NCBI RefSeq assembly: GCF_000404225.1
Contig: NC_021353.1
Span: forward strand, 1,860,001 to 1,924,000
Direction: 5' to 3'
DNA: 64,000 bases
From: Candidatus Methanomassiliicoccus intestinalis Issoire-Mx1
GTDB lineage: Archaea > Thermoplasmatota > Thermoplasmata > Methanomassiliicoccales > Methanomassiliicoccaceae
Shown here: one piece after another, positions 60,329 to 64,000 of the stretch
Layout of the letters: the number at the start of each line of letters is the position of its first letter
Numbering within the stretch: the stretch's first letter is position 1
Notes under the pieces: model-generated
Databases searched by the model: none
What the model saw: only the letters and a program-made list of their open reading frames with translations
What the model was told of the DNA's origin: nothing
Program-made: the position numbers and the translations under genes

Positions 60329-63123
60329 CAGTCCTCACCTCCGCCACCGAGATCATATTCAGGCTCTTCCATTTCAAGATCATCTTCAGCAACAGCTTCC
60401 ATAAGATCCTGTTCCATGGTCGCATAACCTGTCTGTTTCTTCTCCTCGATCTGAGAGATTATTTCAGCCTCATCACCGAGAACTTCTGTAAGAATATCGT
60501 CAATATCTACAGCCTCACCGCTGGCAGAACGGGTAGGATCTACTCCGTCTTCACCGTATTTCAGCTGAATGACCATATCTGCAGTGTTACGGACAGTACC
60601 GTCCTGCTTTAATTTGAGATCTTCCAGAGCGTTGATCAAACGGCGCTGCATGTAACCAGAACGAGATGTTCTGACCGCAGTATCCACAAGACCTTCCCTG
60701 CCTCCCATGGAGTGGAAGAAGAATTCTGTAGGGGTGAGACCGCTCTTGTATGAATTCTGTACGAATCCTTTCGCTTCTGCACCAAGATCTCCTTTCTTGA
60801 AGTGAGGAAGTGTTCTGTTCCAGTAACCTCTGGATAAACGTTCTCCTCTCACAGCCTGCTGCCCGATACAACCTGCCATCTGTGACAGGTTAAGCATAGA
60901 CGCTCTTGCACCGGAACGGGCCATAATAACTGCAGGGTTTTCCATACCCAGATGGCGTCCTGCAATCTGACCTGCTTCATCTCTGGCACGTCCCAGAAGT
61001 TTCATTACTTCTACTTCCAAAGTTTCATCGAGAGAACGTCCTGGAAGCTGTTCTAAGATACCTTCACGGTATGCTTCGACCAGTTCTGAGACTTTAGTTA
61101 CTGAATCAGCAAGCATTTCTTCTATCTGGCGGGTAGCTTCAGCAGGGATATCTTCATCATCGATACCAGTTGTGAAACCTCTTGCCATGATAGCTCCGAT
61201 AGCCAGTTTGGTAACATTATTTAGGAAATCCTTGGCGGCAGTGGAACCATAATCATGTGCGATTTTATTGAGTATTTTTCCTTTGAATGCACCGATTGCA
61301 TTTTCATCAATAGTTCCGCACAGGTGCTGTCCATCTCTGATTTTTACATAAGCATCCATATCACAGTTCTCTTTCAGACAAGTCTGGCAGTGACGGCAGA
61401 TGGATGATTTGAATGTAATTCTGAAATCGTCCGGAAGAATCATGCTGAACATCTGATAGCCGGTCCAATACTTGTTCCCGTTTTCGTCAAAGTTTGGCTC
61501 GGGCATCTCGTCAAATTTAACTTTGCTGAGGATGTTGATTGTATCCTGAACATCAAAATGAGGATTCTTATGAGTCAGCAGGAAAGCTCCAGTAATGTGG
61601 TCGTGGATAGCTCCGATGATTGGTCCGCCGAATCTCGGAGAAAGAATGTGTTCCTGCACTCTCATGAGAATAAGAGCTTCTGCACGAGCTTCATCGCTCT
61701 GCAGAACATGCAGATTCATTTCATCTCCGTCAAAGTCGGCGTTATACGGAGGACAGACACAGAGGTTGAATCTGAATGTCTTCCAAGGCATTACACGCAC
61801 AGTGTGAGCCATCATCGACATCCTGTGCAGGGACGGCTGCCTGTTGAAAAGCACAACGTCCTTGTCCATCAGATGTCTTTCAATGACATATTCTAATTCA
61901 AGTCCCTCGGCGATTGTTTCGGCGTTGCGCTCTGTGACTTTCATCCTTCGTCCATCTGGACGAATGACATAGTTTACACCTGGCAGATACTTTCCATTTT
62001 CAATAGCGGGATTGTTTCCCCTCTTGACCATTTCTCTGAGGGCTTCTATATTTGATCTGGTTGCACGAACCGGTACAGTAAGCTCTCTGGCTGCAGAGTA
62101 AGGCACACCAACTTCGTTAATTGACAAAGCTGGATCAGGAGAAATGACAGTACGAGCTGAGAAGTTGACACGCTTACCAGACAAGTTTGATCTAAATCTG
62201 CCTTCCTTACCTTTCAATCTCTGTACGAGAGTCTTTAGAGGCCTTCCGGATCTGTGCCTTGCAGGCGGGATACCGGAAGTCTGATTGTCATAATATGTGG
62301 TAACGTGGTATTGTAAAAGCTCCCACAAATCTTCAACGATAAGCTGCGGAGCTCCTGCGTCACGGTTTTCCCTGAGTCTCTGATTGATCCTCAGAACATC
62401 CACCAGTTTATGGGTCAGATCATCTTCGGATCTGTCTCCAGATTCCAGAGTAATTGAAGGCCTGACAGTTACAGGAGGAACGGCCAGAGCAGTCAAAACC
62501 ATCCATTCTGGACGGCATGAAGCGGGATCAATACCGAGCGGAAGGAGATCATCATCAGGTATTCTCTCCAGACGCTCTCTTACCTCCTTAGGAGTGAGCT
62601 TATGACCGTCTTCGCGGAATGTGGTAGGTTTGTCAAGAGTTATTTTTCCCTGTATTTCACCGCAGTGAGGACAGACTGCATTTTTTGATGCATCCTTGGC
62701 TAGATCTTTAGCGAGGATACGATAATCGATAGCATCTCCGCCAAGCTCTTCTACCATTTCCATCTGTTTTGTCTTCTCAGCAGCTTCTTCCTGAGTCATA
62801 AGGAGATGACCGCAGGACTTGCAGGTAGACTGTAAAAGCTTCTTGATTTCTTTTACAAGTCCTACATGGATTACCGGCATTGCCAGATCAATGTGTCCAA
62901 AGTGTCCTGGACATTCGTCTACCTTGTTGCCGCAGGTCTTACATCTAAGACCTGGTTCAATGACACCCAGATGGGGGTCCATAAGACCCATGTCAATCGG
63001 GAAACCGTCATCATCATATGTGTCAGCAGTGATAACTTTGGTAGCTGACATCTTTCTAATCTCTTCCGGGGATAAGATTGAGAATTTAATTGATCCTATC
63101 CTTTTCGAGACACCACGCATCAT
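60328..63123 (-). CDS. rpoA1: RNA polymerase subunit A'
   Basis: N-terminal part of the largest RNA polymerase subunit, 931 residues. It carries the zinc motifs CKTCGNKVDECPGHFGHI and CKSCGHLL, the lid and rudder region GKRVNFSARTVISPDP, and the catalytic metal motif NADFDGDEMNLH. It ends in a 40-residue acidic tail. ATG 63123 overlaps the rpoB stop by four bases. The A'/A'' split is the archaeal standard. Confidence 0.98.
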   Translation of the reverse strand: MMRGVSKRIGSIKFSILSPEEIRKMSATKVITADTYDDDGFPIDMGLMDPHLGVIEPGLRCKTCGNKVDECPGHFGHIDLAMPVIHVGLVKEIKKLLQSTCKSCGHLLMTQEEAAEKTKQMEMVEELGGDAIDYRILAKDLAKDASKNAVCPHCGEIQGKITLDKPTTFREDGHKLTPKEVRERLERIPDDDLLPLGIDPASCRPEWMVLTALAVPPVTVRPSITLESGDRSEDDLTHKLVDVLRINQRLRENRDAGAPQLIVEDLWELLQYHVTTYYDNQTSGIPPARHRSGRPLKTLVQRLKGKEGRFRSNLSGKRVNFSARTVISPDPALSINEVGVPYSAARELTVPVRATRSNIEALREMVKRGNNPAIENGKYLPGVNYVIRPDGRRMKVTERNAETIAEGLELEYVIERHLMDKDVVLFNRQPSLHRMSMMAHTVRVMPWKTFRFNLCVCPPYNADFDGDEMNLHVLQSDEARAEALILMRVQEHILSPRFGGPIIGAIHDHITGAFLLTHKNPHFDVQDTINILSKVKFDEMPEPNFDENGNKYWTGYQMFSMILPDDFRITFKSSICRHCQTCLKENCDMDAYVKIRDGQHLCGTIDENAIGAFKGKILNKIAHDYGSTAAKDFLNNVTKLAIGAIMARGFTTGIDDEDIPAEATRQIEEMLADSVTKVSELVEAYREGILEQLPGRSLDETLEVEVMKLLGRARDEAGQIAGRHLGMENPAVIMARSGARASMLNLSQMAGCIGQQAVRGERLSRGYWNRTLPHFKKGDLGAEAKGFVQNSYKSGLTPTEFFFHSMGGREGLVDTAVRTSRSGYMQRRLINALEDLKLKQDGTVRNTADMVIQLKYGEDGVDPTRSASGEAVDIDDILTEVLGDEAEIISQIEEKKQTGYATMEQDLMEAVAEDDLEMEEPEYDLGGGGED

Positions 63124-64000
63124 CTTAAATCCTCCAGTTGAAGTCTCATGACGACACCAAGCGACAGCAGCTCATCCAACAGGAGTTTGAAAGCATAGCT
63201 CGTCTGAACAAGATGTACGTTGGTATTATTGTTGCACACAGGGCAGCGTACTACACCTCTGCGGTCCATCATAGAGATGTGTCCGCAGTTAGGATTTCCG
63301 CAGATATACAAAGCAGTACCATCGGATTCATCCAGAAGACGATCTTTGATAACCATTGCTGCACCGTGTCCGATAAGACAGTCTCTTTCCATTTCACCGA
63401 ATCTCAGACCGCCCTGACGTGATCTTCCTTCAGTAGGCTGCCTTGTAAGTATCTGCACAGGTCCGCGGGAACGGACATGCATTTTTCCAGACACCATGTG
63501 GTGCAGTTTCTGATAGTAAATCACACCTGTGAACATGTTAGCTTCAAACATTTTTCCGGTAACACCGTCATACATCACTTCTTTACCAGTGTGCTTGAAT
63601 CCATTGCGCACTAGTTCTTCTCTGAGAGCCTGTTCCTTTTCTCCAGAGAACGCTGTTGCGTCAATAGCTCTTGCTTCCATTGAACCGACCTTGCCTCCGA
63701 TCATTTCCAGAACGTGGGCGATAGTCATACGAGATGGAATAGCGTGCGGGTTGATGACTAAATCAGGCGTCACACCATCGCATGTGAAAGGCATGTCTTC
63801 CTGAGGAACAAGAAGTCCTACAACTCCTTTCTGTCCATGTCTGGAAGCGAATTTATCTCCCAGTTCAGGAATTCTTTCATCCCTCACTTTCACTTTTACA
63901 AGCCTGGAACCATTCTCAGACTCAGTAAGCATTACAGAGTCGACCCAGCCCCTCTCTCCTGAACGGATAGTGACTGATGTTTCTCTCCTTTTCTGAGGAG
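63120..64000 (-). CDS. rpoB: RNA polymerase subunit B (C-terminal part; 5' end outside window)
   Basis: About 293 C-terminal residues of the second-largest RNA polymerase subunit; the frame stays open to the window edge. Conserved blocks are RSGERGWVDSV, VRDERIPELGDKFASRHGQKGVVGLLVPQEDMPF (cited in part), VINPHAIPSRMTIAHVLEM, RQPTEGRSRQGGLRFGEMERDCLIGHGAA and the C-terminal zinc motif CGNPNCGHISM..CPVC. Whether the gene is whole or split into B' and B'' cannot be told from this end. Confidence 0.98.
   Translation of the reverse strand, partial: PQKRRETSVTIRSGERGWVDSVMLTESENGSRLVKVKVRDERIPELGDKFASRHGQKGVVGLLVPQEDMPFTCDGVTPDLVINPHAIPSRMTIAHVLEMIGGKVGSMEARAIDATAFSGEKEQALREELVRNGFKHTGKEVMYDGVTGKMFEANMFTGVIYYQKLHHMVSGKMHVRSRGPVQILTRQPTEGRSRQGGLRFGEMERDCLIGHGAAMVIKDRLLDESDGTALYICGNPNCGHISMMDRRGVVRCPVCNNNTNVHLVQTSYAFKLLLDELLSLGVVMRLQLEDLR

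Noticed and set aside
1..64000. CRISPR array, insertion sequence or prophage
   Set aside because: No regularly spaced direct repeats, transposase, integrase or phage structural genes were seen. The only mobile-type elements are the two MCM inteins.

Overview
The window is archaeal chromosome. Archaeal-type information-processing genes occur from one end to the other: TBP, both DNA primase subunits, an intein-bearing MCM helicase, prefoldin alpha, LX, eL24, eS28, L7Ae, L30e, archaeal NusA, split RNA polymerase A'/A'', GatD/GatE, TiaS, NMD3 and Tsr3. Gene content and order, mid-range GC and the small euryarchaeal families (DUF424, DUF531, HPS-RraA fusion) point to a Thermoplasmata-type euryarchaeon, most likely Methanomassiliicoccales or a relative. 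That lineage call is inference: no mcr, pyl or 16S gene lies in the window.

Layout. 1-6.5 kb: TatD-like hydrolase and TBP, a ribbon-helix-helix protein, tRNA modification (TrmJ, TruA), an AK6-type kinase, archaetidylinositol-phosphate synthase, primase large subunit, a small secreted protein and a PEBP protein. 6.6-16.4 kb: the most interesting region. It is a two-sided island with a reductive activator of corrinoid protein (RACE), a core methionine synthase (MesB-like), CooC and DUF554 on the plus strand. Facing them on the minus strand are an ACT/AbrB-like protein, bacterial-type full-length acetyl-CoA synthase AcsB, and both corrinoid iron-sulfur protein subunits (AcsD, AcsC). No CO dehydrogenase gene and no methyltetrahydrofolate methyltransferase gene accompany them. 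16.5-26 kb: peroxiredoxin, an unannotated structured intergenic region, the L7Ae-S28e-L24e-Ndk operon, DUF531, PurM, a surface protein, a two-subunit fumarase, a CinA-like protein, NMD3 and DUF424. 26-37 kb: MCM with two mini-inteins, Tsr3, an M20 peptidase, FtsY-prefoldin-LX, a radical SAM protein, primase small subunit, a flippase-like membrane protein and HtpX. 38-49 kb: HPS-RraA fusion, thiolase, TiaS, an N5-glutamine methyltransferase, GatED, PurD, translin and thioredoxin. 49-56 kb: a small surface protein and a giant 2,117-residue STT3/AglB oligosaccharyltransferase carrying about 930 residues of beta-sandwich repeats. 56-64 kb: PyrF, a radical SAM protein and the rpoB-rpoA1-rpoA2-rpl30e-nusA operon, cut by the window end.

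How the genes may work together. In the 6.6-16.4 kb island, CoFeSP (AcsCD) would carry a methyl group on its cobalt. RACE would rescue inactive Co(II) to Co(I). MesB would pass the methyl to homocysteine to make methionine. AcsB, with nickel supplied by CooC, would join the methyl to CO and CoA. With no CODH beside it, the island resembles the truncated Wood-Ljungdahl module known from Dehalococcoides, where methyl-CoFeSP feeds methionine synthesis. The ACT/AbrB-like protein directly upstream of acsB is a candidate ligand-responsive regulator.
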